Source of the DNA: Dehalococcoidia bacterium
GTDB lineage: Bacteria > Chloroflexota > Dehalococcoidia > DSTF01 > JACRBR01
Assembly (NCBI GenBank): GCA_021462855.1
Contig: JAJTXQ010000056.1
Coordinates: 18,087-82,086 of the forward strand
DNA length: 64,000 nucleotides
Direction: 5' to 3'
The notes beneath the pieces were generated by a model, which worked only from the letters and a program-made list of their open reading frames with translations, was not told where the DNA came from and searched no databases. A program made the translations under genes and the position numbers. Shown here piece after piece: positions 51,537 to 59,444 of the stretch. Position 1 is the stretch's first letter; each line of letters starts with the position of its first letter.

Positions 51537-52202
51537 GTGAACAGCATCCTGCTCATCGATGCGACGGAGGAGTTGCGCCCGCTTGCGGCCGCGCTCGAGG
51601 AGGCGGGCTTCGCCGTTGCGCACGCGACGCTCGACGGCGCGGCGGAAGCCGCGCGCGAGACGCGGCCCGCGGCAACGCTCGTCGCGCTCGCCGCGCGCGC
51701 CGACAGCATCGCCCTGCGCAACGCGCGCGCCTCCGACGCGCTGAAAGACGTGCCGGCGATCGCCCTCATCCGCGCCGAGCTGCTGCCGGCGTTCGACGTG
51801 CAGGCTGGATTCGACGACTTCCTCGTCTACCCCGCGCTCGGCGAGGAGGCGGTGGCGCGCGTGCGGCGAGCGATCTGGGCGCGTTCCGGCGTCGAGAGCG
51901 ACAACACGCTGCGCGCCGGCGACCTGCTGCTCGACCTGGCGAACTACAAGGTGTCCCTGACCGGCCGGCCGGTCGACCTGACGTACAAGGAGTACGAGCT
52001 CCTGCGCTTCCTGGCGATGAACCGCGAGAAGGTGTTCACGCGCGAGGCGCTGCTCAACCGCGTCTGGGGCTACGACTTCTACGGCGGGGCGCGCACCGTC
52101 GATGTGCACATCCGCCGCCTGCGCAGCAAGATCGAGGACGCGCACCACACGTTCATCGAGACGGTGCGCAACGTCGGCTACCGCTTCCACGCCGGCGGCT
52201 GA
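51537..52202 (+). CDS. OmpR-type response regulator with degenerate receiver domain
   Basis: A 221-residue protein: an N-terminal receiver-like domain (about residues 1-120) and a C-terminal winged helix (GDLLLDLANYKVSLTGRPVDLTYKEYELLRFLAMNREKVFTREALLNRVWGYDF...RTVDVHIRRLRSKIE). The receiver begins NSILLIDATEEL, but the phosphoacceptor Asp position is ATLVALAARADS (Ala), and the usual Thr/Ser and Lys are replaced (IALIRAE, LVYPAL). It therefore probably works without phosphorylation, and no histidine kinase gene is adjacent. The GTG start has GAAAGG upstream. Confidence 0.88.
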   Translation: MNSILLIDATEELRPLAAALEEAGFAVAHATLDGAAEAARETRPAATLVALAARADSIALRNARASDALKDVPAIALIRAELLPAFDVQAGFDDFLVYPALGEEAVARVRRAIWARSGVESDNTLRAGDLLLDLANYKVSLTGRPVDLTYKEYELLRFLAMNREKVFTREALLNRVWGYDFYGGARTVDVHIRRLRSKIEDAHHTFIETVRNVGYRFHAGG

Positions 52203-52227
52203 GCCAAGCTTGCCACGAAGTTGCGAT

Positions 52228-52244
52228 GCCGGCGGCACGCCGGC
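52228..52244 (+). terminator. Short GC hairpin after the response-regulator gene
   Basis: GCCGGCG-GCA-CGCCGGC (52228-52244), a 7-bp stem with a three-base loop, 26 bases after the stop. It is followed by TTCC, not a T run, so terminator function is uncertain. Confidence 0.4.
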
Positions 52245-52322
52245 GTTCCGCCTGGATAGCCCCTGCTATACTCGTCTCCACCTGAACGAACCGCCACGCG
52301 GCGCCAGCCCGGCCAGTCTCTG

Positions 52323-54182
52323 ATGCGCATCCACGCCCGCACCGCATGTGTCGCCCTGGTCTTCGCGCTGTTCGCGGTGGCCGCGTTGCGCGCGTCCGAG
52401 CCGACGCCGCGCGCCGAGGCGGCGAGCATCAGCCTGCAGACCGTCGCATCGGGCCTGAGCCAGCCCGTCGGCATCGTCAACGCCGGCGATGGAAGCGGGC
52501 GGCTGTTCATCGTCGAGCAGTCGGGGAAGATCAAGGCATACTCGGGCACGACACTGCTCGGCACGTTCCTCGACCTGTCGGCGCCGGGCTTCCTGTCGAC
52601 GGGGTCCGAGCAGGGGTTGCTCGGCCTGGTGTTCCACCCGGACTACGAGAGCAACGGCCACTTCTACGTCAACTACACGGACGCCGCCGGCGACACGCAG
52701 GTCGTCCGCTACAGCGTGTCCGGAAACCCGAACGTCGCCGACGCAGGCAGCGCGACGCCGATCCTCACCGTCGACCAGCCGGCCGCGAACCATAACGGCG
52801 GCGACCTGGCGTTCGGGCCCGATGGCTACCTGTACATCCCGCTCGGTGATGGCGGCGGGACGTCGGGAGACGCGCCGAACAACGCGCAGAACGTGAACAC
52901 CATGCTCGGAAAGATCCTGCGGATCGACGTGGACGGCGGGTCACCGTACGCGGTGCCGGCGACGAATCCGCTCGTCGGCCAGCCCGGCCTCGACGAGATC
53001 TGGGCCGTCGGGCTGCGCAACCCCTGGCGCATCTCCTTCGACCGCGCGACGGGCGACCTGTGGATCGGCGACGTCGGCGAGGGGACGCGCGAGGAGGTCG
53101 ACTTCCAGGCGGCCGGCACGACAGCGCTCAAGAACTACGGCTGGCGCCTCATGGAAGGCACGGCGTGCTTCAACCCGCCGTCGAACTGCGATCCCGGCGG
53201 GGCGCTGACGTTGCCCGTGGTGGAATACACGCACAGCCCGGGCGGGAACTGTTCCGTCACCGGCGGCTACCGCTACCGGGGAGCATCGGCGTCACTGGCG
53301 GGGCGCTATCTCTACGGCGACTACTGCTCGGGCCGGATCTGGGGGGCGACATTCGACGGGTCGCAGTGGGTACCGGCAGAATTGCTCGACACGACGCTGC
53401 AGGTCAGCAGCTTCGGCGAAGATGAGGCGGGCGAGATGTACGTCGCGCACCGCGGCGGCAGCGTCAGCAAGATCGTCGCGCTCGACGGCGACAACGACGG
53501 CGTGGCCGACGACACGGACAACTGCCCGGCCGATGCCAACCCGGGGCAGGAGAACAGTGACGGCAACTTCATCGACCTGCCCTCGAAGCCATACGACGAC
53601 CTGACGCGCGCCAACTCCGACAACGCCGGCGATGCCTGCGACGCGGACGACGACAACGACGGCCTCGCGGACGCCGGTGAGAACATCCACCCCGTGCCCG
53701 GGTGCGCCAGCGCGACGGCCGCGACGTCCAGCACGCTCGCCGACACCGACGGCGACCGCCACCTCGACGCGGTCGAGTGTGCGCTGGGATACGACCCGGC
53801 GAACTCGGCAAACCGGCCGCCGAACGCCATCCCGCCCGACACCGACAACGACGGGTTGCCCAATGCCGTCGAGGCGACGCTCGGATCCAACCCGAATGTG
53901 TCAGACAGCGACGGCGACGGCATCCTCGACGGCGTGGAGTGGCGCTACTACAACACGAGCCCGACGCTCCCCAACACCGACGGGGACACCTGCGCCGACG
54001 GCAAGGAGATCGCATCGGTCAACGCCGATACGACGGTCAACGTCATCGATCTTCAGCAGGTGGCGCAGGCCCTGGGCGCCGCAGGCTCGCCGAATTACAT
54101 CACCAACCACGACGTCAACAAGGACGGGAACATCAACGTCATCGACCTGAGCATCGTCGCGGCGCGACAGGGCGTCTGCTGA
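52323..54182 (+). CDS. Secreted PQQ-dependent sugar dehydrogenase-like beta-propeller with TSP3 repeats and dockerin-like C-terminus
   Basis: A 619-residue exported protein. After a signal peptide (TACVALVFALFAVAALRA) comes a glucose/sorbosone dehydrogenase-type propeller (GLSQPVGIVNAGDGSGRLFIVEQSGKI, GLLGLVFHPDYESNGHFYVNY, NHNGGDLAFGPDGYLYIPLGDGG, LRNPWRISFDRATGDLWIGDVG), a fold that oxidises aldoses with PQQ. Then come thrombospondin-3-like calcium repeats (DNDGVADDTDNCP and similar), followed by two F-hand-like units (VNVIDLQQVAQALG, DVNKDGNINVIDLSIVAAR) resembling a type I dockerin. TATACT (52268-52273) is the likely -10. Calcium-stabilised display outside the cell is inferred. Confidence 0.9.
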   Translation: MRIHARTACVALVFALFAVAALRASEPTPRAEAASISLQTVASGLSQPVGIVNAGDGSGRLFIVEQSGKIKAYSGTTLLGTFLDLSAPGFLSTGSEQGLLGLVFHPDYESNGHFYVNYTDAAGDTQVVRYSVSGNPNVADAGSATPILTVDQPAANHNGGDLAFGPDGYLYIPLGDGGGTSGDAPNNAQNVNTMLGKILRIDVDGGSPYAVPATNPLVGQPGLDEIWAVGLRNPWRISFDRATGDLWIGDVGEGTREEVDFQAAGTTALKNYGWRLMEGTACFNPPSNCDPGGALTLPVVEYTHSPGGNCSVTGGYRYRGASASLAGRYLYGDYCSGRIWGATFDGSQWVPAELLDTTLQVSSFGEDEAGEMYVAHRGGSVSKIVALDGDNDGVADDTDNCPADANPGQENSDGNFIDLPSKPYDDLTRANSDNAGDACDADDDNDGLADAGENIHPVPGCASATAATSSTLADTDGDRHLDAVECALGYDPANSANRPPNAIPPDTDNDGLPNAVEATLGSNPNVSDSDGDGILDGVEWRYYNTSPTLPNTDGDTCADGKEIASVNADTTVNVIDLQQVAQALGAAGSPNYITNHDVNKDGNINVIDLSIVAARQGVC

Positions 54183-54357
54183 CGCGAACCCCCGTACCAC
54201 GCCGCAGTCCGTGGGCGCCTCCGTCGCCTGGCGGAGGCGCGGCGGCGCCTAACGTCGGCCGGCACTCCGGCCCATCTCCCGATTCGCGGGTACGGCGCCC
54301 ACGCCTATAACGAACACGGAGGCGCGTGACGTGCGCCCCCAGACAGGGAGAGCTCAC

Positions 54358-56601
54358 ATGTTGTCGTTCCTTTCGCCTGCCAGCCTCGCGCGCCGGAGCG
54401 CCCGCAACCCGTGGCTGACCGTCGGATTGTGGGTCACACTCGTCGCCGCCGCCGTCTTCAGCGCATCGGGCATGGAGACGCGGGACACGTACAAGATCAC
54501 GGGCACCGACTCCTACGAGGCCGACCGCCTGATCGAGGAGCTGCGCGGCAAGACCCCGGCAACCGAGACGGTGATCATCCAGGCGCCGGGCGGCGCCACG
54601 GTCGATGACCCCGCGTTCCGGGCGTTCGTCGCCGCGTTCACGCAAAAGGCGCGCGCGCTCGCCGGCACGGTTACGGCAATCACCAATTACTACGAGATCT
54701 CCGACGAACGGATGGTGTCCGCGGACCGTCGCACGACCATCCTGCCGGTCGAGATCAACGCCGATTCCGGCAATGCGATGCAACGGGTGAAGCCGCTGTT
54801 CAAGCTCGTGCAGGACGAGAACGAGCAGGGCGAATTCAACGTGCTCACCGTCGGTGACGGCAGCATCAATCACGAGACGACCAGGGTCGCCGAGGAGGAT
54901 CTGCGGTCCGGCGAACTGATCGGCGTGCCGGTCGCGCTGCTGGTGCTGCTGTTCGTGTTCGGCGCGGCGGTGGCGGCCGGCGTACCGGTCGTGCTCGGGC
55001 TCCTCGGCATCGTGCTGTCGGTCGGCGCCACCGCGGCGATCAGCCGCGTGATGAACGTCAGCAGCGTCACCGTGAACATGATCACGATGATCGGGCTCGC
55101 GGTCGGCATCGATTACACGTTGTTCATCGTCGAGCGCTTCCGCGAGGAGCGGGCGCATGGTGTCGAGAAGGTCGAGGCGATCGCGCGCGCCGGCGACACG
55201 GCGAGCCGCGCGGTGCTCTTCTCGGGCATCACCGTGATCATCGCGCTCGCGGGGTTGTTGATCGTCCCGTCGGAGAATTTCAAGGGCATCGCGCTCGGCG
55301 CCATCACGGTCGTGCTCGCCGCCGTGGCGCTGGCGCTGACGCTGCTGCCGGCGGTGCTGAGCCTGCTCGGCGACCGCATCAACTGGCTCCACTTACCCGG
55401 CCGCGGCGCGGTGAGCGCCGAGGTCAGCGAACACGGGTTCTTCGCGCGCACGACCGCGCTGGTCGTGCGCCACCCGGTCATCTCGGTGGCGCTCTCGGTC
55501 GCCGTCCTCGTGTTCGCCGCGATGCCGGTGCTCGGCATCAAGCTCGGCAGCGCGGGCCTGTCCACGTACCCCGGGGACATGGAGACGGTGCGCGCGTACC
55601 AGATCCTCGACCGCGAGTTCTCGGCGGGACGCATCTCGCCGGCGCAGGTCGCGATCGAAGGCGACGTCAACGCGCCGAGCGTGCGCCAGGCGGTGATCCG
55701 CCTGCGCACGATGCTGGCCGGTGACGAGGAGTTCGGCGACGCGTCGGAGCTCGAGGTGAACAGCGCCGGGACGATCGGCGTGTTCAGCGTGCTCGTCAAC
55801 GGCGACCCCACGGAGTCGGGCGCGCGCGCGACCGTCGAGCGGTTGCGCCACGAGTACATCCCCGCCGCGTTCGCCGGCGTCGACGCCGAGGCGCACGTCA
55901 GCGGCAACTCGGCGAACATCACCGACTACGTGAACACGATGTCGAGCTACCTGCCGATCGTCATCGGCTTTGTGCTCGCCCTGAGCTTCGTGCTGCTGAT
56001 GATGGTGTTCCGGTCGATCGTCATCCCGCTCAAGGCGATCGCGATGAACCTGCTGTCGGTCGGCGCGGCGTACGGGCTGGTGGTGCTGGTGTTCCAGCAC
56101 GGCGTGGGGGCGGGCGTGCTCGGCTTCCACCGTGGCGACACGATCGCGGCGTACCTGCCGGTGTTCCTGTTCGCCGTCCTGTTCGGGCTCTCGATGGACT
56201 ACCACGTCTTCCTGCTGAGCCGCATCCAGGAGCGGTTCGAGCAGACGCGCGACAACACCGCCGCCGTGTCGCACGGGCTGCGCTCCACGGCGCACATCAT
56301 CACCGGCGCGGCGGCGATCATGATGGTCGTGTTCGGCGGGTTTGCGCTGGGCGACATGGCGGAGATCCAGCAGACCGGGTTCGGGCTCGCCGCCGCGGTG
56401 TTCCTCGATGCGACGATCGTGCGGTCGGTGCTGGTGCCGGCGAGCATGCAGCTCCTCGGCGCGTGGAACTGGTACCTCCCGTCGTGGCTGTCGTGGCTGC
56501 CGCGCATCAGCGTCGAAGGTCCCGCGCCCGCCGGGCGGCGCACGGTCACCACGGTGGCGCGCGAGGGCGTGTTCGAGATGACGGGCGCCGGCGGCGACTG
56601 A
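54358..56601 (+). CDS. MMPL-family RND-like transporter
   Basis: A 747-residue membrane protein with twelve predicted helices in two halves and two large outer domains, the architecture of MMPL/SSD-containing transporters that export lipids, siderophores or other hydrophobic compounds using the proton gradient. Proton-relay Asp-Tyr pairs are visible in GLAVGIDYTLFIVERFREE and GLSMDYHVFLLSRIQER. The ATG at 54358 has AGGGAGAGC upstream; a GTG in frame at 54331 is less likely. Tandem hairpins follow the stop. The cargo is unknown; no adjacent envelope-lipid gene suggests one. Confidence 0.93.
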   Translation: MLSFLSPASLARRSARNPWLTVGLWVTLVAAAVFSASGMETRDTYKITGTDSYEADRLIEELRGKTPATETVIIQAPGGATVDDPAFRAFVAAFTQKARALAGTVTAITNYYEISDERMVSADRRTTILPVEINADSGNAMQRVKPLFKLVQDENEQGEFNVLTVGDGSINHETTRVAEEDLRSGELIGVPVALLVLLFVFGAAVAAGVPVVLGLLGIVLSVGATAAISRVMNVSSVTVNMITMIGLAVGIDYTLFIVERFREERAHGVEKVEAIARAGDTASRAVLFSGITVIIALAGLLIVPSENFKGIALGAITVVLAAVALALTLLPAVLSLLGDRINWLHLPGRGAVSAEVSEHGFFARTTALVVRHPVISVALSVAVLVFAAMPVLGIKLGSAGLSTYPGDMETVRAYQILDREFSAGRISPAQVAIEGDVNAPSVRQAVIRLRTMLAGDEEFGDASELEVNSAGTIGVFSVLVNGDPTESGARATVERLRHEYIPAAFAGVDAEAHVSGNSANITDYVNTMSSYLPIVIGFVLALSFVLLMMVFRSIVIPLKAIAMNLLSVGAAYGLVVLVFQHGVGAGVLGFHRGDTIAAYLPVFLFAVLFGLSMDYHVFLLSRIQERFEQTRDNTAAVSHGLRSTAHIITGAAAIMMVVFGGFALGDMAEIQQTGFGLAAAVFLDATIVRSVLVPASMQLLGAWNWYLPSWLSWLPRISVEGPAPAGRRTVTTVAREGVFEMTGAGGD

Positions 56602-56609
56602 CGCGCCGT

Positions 56610-56662
56610 CGGCGGCGCCGCCAGCCACAGGCGCCGCCGAAGCGCTCCCCTTCGGCGGCGCC
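56610..56662 (+). terminator. Two overlapping hairpins after the MMPL gene (mutually exclusive)
   Basis: CGGCGGCGCC (56610-56619) pairs with the first ten bases of GGCGCCGCCGAAG (56630-56642), while that same middle arm pairs over 13 bp with CTTCGGCGGCGCC (56650-56662). The second hairpin is longer and should win. It probably terminates MMPL transcription just before the next promoter. There is no T run. Confidence 0.6.
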
Positions 56663-56670
56663 ACGTTGTC

Positions 56671-56676
56671 TATGAT
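56671..56676 (+). promoter_or_regulatory. -10 element with leaderless spacing to the RpiB-like gene
   Basis: TATGAT ends six bases before the ATG at 56683 and sits directly after the tandem hairpins. Confidence 0.5.
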
Positions 56677-56682
56677 GCCCGC

Positions 56683-57108
56683 ATGAAGTTCATCGTCGCC
56701 GCCGACGAGGCCGGCCCCACGCCCGACGCCGCGGCGCGCATCCTTCGCGACCGCGGGCACGCTGTGGCGCTGCTTGGTGCGCCCGCGGGCGAGGTCGCGC
56801 GCTGGGCCGACATCGCGCACGCCGCCGCCGGCGCCGTCGCCGCGGGCGAGGCCGACCAGGCGGTGCTGTTCTGCTGGACCGGTACCGGCGTGTCGATCGC
56901 CGCGAACAAGGTGCCCGGCATCCGCGCCGCGCTCTGCGCCGACGCACCCACCGCCGCCGGCGCACGCCGCTGGAACGACGCCAACGTGCTGTGCCTGAGC
57001 CTTCGCGCCACCACGCCGGCGCTCGTCGCGGAGATCATCGACGCGTGGCTATCGGCAGACGTGGACGAGGAAGAGCGGGACCAGATCAGCCGGATCGAGC
57101 GGCGGTAG
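56683..57108 (+). CDS. RpiB/LacAB-family sugar-phosphate isomerase-like protein with altered active site
   Basis: A 141-residue protein with the RpiB fold: FIVAADEAG at the start, CWTGTGVSIAANKVPGIRAALC in the middle and RRWNDANVLCLSLR near the end. In ribose-5-phosphate isomerase B the corresponding residues are DHAG, CGTGxG and HNDxNVL; here the first His is Glu, the Gly after the nucleophilic Cys is Trp, and the ring-opening His before NDAN is Trp. The Cys itself is kept. These changes suggest a shifted substrate or a non-isomerase role, so I do not call it rpiB. It overlaps the convergent PAP2 gene by 23 bases. Confidence 0.8.
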   Translation: MKFIVAADEAGPTPDAAARILRDRGHAVALLGAPAGEVARWADIAHAAAGAVAAGEADQAVLFCWTGTGVSIAANKVPGIRAALCADAPTAAGARRWNDANVLCLSLRATTPALVAEIIDAWLSADVDEEERDQISRIERR

Positions 57109-57829
57109 TGGCCGGGGCGCGCGGCGCCGGCGCCGGCGCGCCATCGGAACCGCGGCCCACGCAGAGCCACCACGCCACGCCGACCACCGCCGCGCCTGCC
57201 GCTGCATCGAGGAAGAAGTGGTTCGCGGTGGCCACGATCGACAGCAGCATGATCGAGGGGAACAGCGCTGCGAGCGCGACCACCCACGGCCGGAAGCGGA
57301 ACGCGTGCGACACGGCGATCGCCGAGAGGAGCGTGAATCCGAAGTGGAAGCTCGGGATCGCGGCGAAGTCGTTCTTTGCCCCGGAGGTCGAGCGGAGCTG
57401 TTCGTGCACCGTGTCGATGAATCCGTACTCCGGCAGCAACCGCGGAGGCGCCGTGGGCAGGAGCGTGAAGCAGAGCAGGCCGATCGCCAGGCAGACGAAG
57501 AACGTGTTGCGGTAACAGCGGTACAGCGACCGCTCGCGCAGGTAGATGATCGCGGCCGAGAGCGCAATGCCCGGCATATACGCCCAGAGGTACACCCAGC
57601 GCATTGTGTCGGCGAGCCACGGCTGTGTGTACACCGCCTGCTGGATCGTCGCCTCGTGGAACAGCCGCAGGTCCTGCTCGATCGCGATGATCTGGAAGGC
57701 GCGATCGATCGCCGCGGCGTCGTTACCTTCCACGAGCACGCGCAGACCGCTGTACGCCATGTACACGGTGACGACGAGGAGCACCTCGGCGACGAAGACG
57801 GTGAACGGGTGGCGCAGGACGGCTGTCAT
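57086..57829 (-). CDS. PAP2-superfamily membrane phosphatase / inositolphosphotransferase-like protein
   Basis: A 247-residue protein with about six membrane helices. The PAP2 motifs are PTAPPRLLPEYG, IPSFHFGFTLL (PSGH-like, with Phe for Gly) and ATANHFFLDAAAG (the SR-x5-H-x3-D-like box). This is the PAP2_3/Aur1-Ipt1 branch, which transfers or removes phosphate from lipids. It could act on phosphatidic acid, undecaprenyl diphosphate or inositol lipids. The ATG (57827-57829) has TAGCAT (57839-57844) nine bases upstream. Confidence 0.87.
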   Translation of the reverse strand: MTAVLRHPFTVFVAEVLLVVTVYMAYSGLRVLVEGNDAAAIDRAFQIIAIEQDLRLFHEATIQQAVYTQPWLADTMRWVYLWAYMPGIALSAAIIYLRERSLYRCYRNTFFVCLAIGLLCFTLLPTAPPRLLPEYGFIDTVHEQLRSTSGAKNDFAAIPSFHFGFTLLSAIAVSHAFRFRPWVVALAALFPSIMLLSIVATANHFFLDAAAGAAVVGVAWWLCVGRGSDGAPAPAPRAPATTAARSG

Positions 57830-57914
57830 CGCTACCCCATGCTATCGCCCGCGCCGGGGCGGGCGATAGCGCCGAGCGCATCGCGCGGACGTTGCAGATG
57901 CGTGCAAGGACGCG

Positions 57915-59180
57915 TTACGGCAAGTAGCTGAGCGGGTTCACGCGCACCCCGTTGTCGAGGACCTCGAAGTGCAGGTGCGTGCCGGTCGAATAGCCCGTGC
58001 TGCCGATGACGCCGAGCGCTTCACCCTGCGCCACCTCCTGCCCCTGGACGACCGAGATCGAGCTCAGGTGCGCATACAGCGTCTCGATGCCGGCCGGGCT
58101 CACCACGACGACGTACAGGCCGTAGGAGCAGCAGGCGTTACCGCCGGCGAACACGACCGTGCCAGAGGTCGCCGCCGCGACCGCCGCGCCGGCCAGGTTG
58201 AAGCCATCGACGTCGATGCCGAGCTGGTGGCCGCCGCCCATGTAGCTGGAGATGGGGCCCGACACCGGCCAGATCAGCCCGGCGCCGGAAGATGGACCGT
58301 CGGCGACGATGCCCGAGGGCGCCCCGGCGCCGCCTCCGCCCGTATCCTCGGGCGCCGCGGCGAGGGCTGGCTCATCGGCCGGCAACTCCTCGATGGCCGC
58401 CGCCTGTGGCAGCGTGGCGCCGGGCACGAATACCAGTTGCGCCTCGATGATCTGGTCCGCGGCGGGAATGTCGTTCGCGCGGAAGTCCGTGATCGCGGCA
58501 ACGTCGACCGCGTAGCGGTCGGCGATGTCGCTCAGCGTCTCGCCGAACCGCACCTCGTGCAGGATGCCGTTGCCGGCCGGGACGATGATCGCCTGGCCGA
58601 GCGTCAACAGGTTCTCGTCGTGGATCTCGACGTTGTTCGCGACGATGTACTGCGCGTCGATGCCGAACTTGGCGGCGACCGAGCTGACCGTGTCGCCCGC
58701 CTCCACCTGGTACACCTGGTAGGGCGGCAGGTCCGGCGCCGGCGCGACGGAGGCCGCACGGACGACGGCGTCCTCCGGCGGCGCTTCCATCGTCGGGCTC
58801 GCCGAGATGGCCGCGAACTGATCTGCCTCGGTCTGCTGGGACGGGGCGATAGGCTGCTCGGCGCGCAACGTCTTGTTGATCACCGGCAGGCGCAGCACCG
58901 TCACATCCCGCTGCGGCACCGACGAGCTGACGCCGGGCAGCGTCAGGCCGGTGACCGGCGCGGCGAACGCGCGCGACCGCCCGGGAAATCCGCCCTGTGT
59001 GATCGTTGCGTACGCGACAGCGATGGAGATGGCGATGAGCACCAGGCCGTGTGTCAGGGGCCTGTGCCTTGTCCGCGCGATCCGGTGGTGGTGCGCGAAG
59101 GGGAGTTCGATTCGTGCGGGATGAGATCGCGCTCGTTGATCCCTGAATGAGCGCGGGCTGAGCGTGCCCCTGATGCTCAC
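57915..59180 (-). CDS. LysM-domain M23 (LytM-type) metallopeptidase
   Basis: A 421-residue cell-wall protein. A cytoplasmic basic tail of about 45 residues and one membrane helix (LVLIAISIAVAYATITQGGF) are followed by two LysM modules (YQVEAGDTVSSVAAKFGID, HEVRFGETLSDIADRYAVD) that bind peptidoglycan. The C-terminal LytM/M23 domain carries HQLGIDVDG and HLHFEVLDNG, the zinc-binding His, Asp and His. It would cleave peptide cross-links or activate amidases. The GTG at 59178-59180 has an AGGAGG only two bases away, so the exact start is uncertain; no ATG lies in frame nearby. Confidence 0.9.
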   Translation of the reverse strand: MSIRGTLSPRSFRDQRARSHPARIELPFAHHHRIARTRHRPLTHGLVLIAISIAVAYATITQGGFPGRSRAFAAPVTGLTLPGVSSSVPQRDVTVLRLPVINKTLRAEQPIAPSQQTEADQFAAISASPTMEAPPEDAVVRAASVAPAPDLPPYQVYQVEAGDTVSSVAAKFGIDAQYIVANNVEIHDENLLTLGQAIIVPAGNGILHEVRFGETLSDIADRYAVDVAAITDFRANDIPAADQIIEAQLVFVPGATLPQAAAIEELPADEPALAAAPEDTGGGGAGAPSGIVADGPSSGAGLIWPVSGPISSYMGGGHQLGIDVDGFNLAGAAVAAATSGTVVFAGGNACCSYGLYVVVVSPAGIETLYAHLSSISVVQGQEVAQGEALGVIGSTGYSTGTHLHFEVLDNGVRVNPLSYLP

Positions 59181-59232
59181 TGCCTCCTGCTAGGGACCGG
59201 CGGCGCTCCACGCACTCCGCCCGGTCAAGAAT

Positions 59233-59255
59233 GAAGCCCACAGGGCGTGGGCTTC
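59233..59255. repeat. 9-bp perfect inverted repeat in the LysM/obg divergent region
   Basis: GAAGCCCAC (59233-59241), five bases, GTGGGCTTC (59247-59255). It lies in the leader of the minus-strand LysM gene, about 55 bases upstream of its start, where it could be an RNA hairpin, or a protein site. ATTGTA at 59283-59288 (TACAAT on the minus strand) is a candidate -10 for that gene. Confidence 0.45.
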
Positions 59256-59402
59256 GCACTGCATCATGCGCAGGTCGCCGTTATTGTAACCCACCCTGTC
59301 AAGGTCGCGACAACCCTGCGGCTTTACATATCATTTCCATCATCGGCATCGGCGTGGGAGGTCTGGATTCGGTCTCCACGTTTCCCACGATCTCCACCTC
59401 CC

Positions 59403-59408
59403 TATAAT
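59403..59408 (+). promoter_or_regulatory. -10 element of obg
   Basis: A perfect TATAAT 36 bases before the GTG start of obg. A -35 is not obvious. Confidence 0.6.
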
Positions 59409-59444
59409 GATCGTGAGTTTTCCCCAAGATCGGATTGGCACAAC

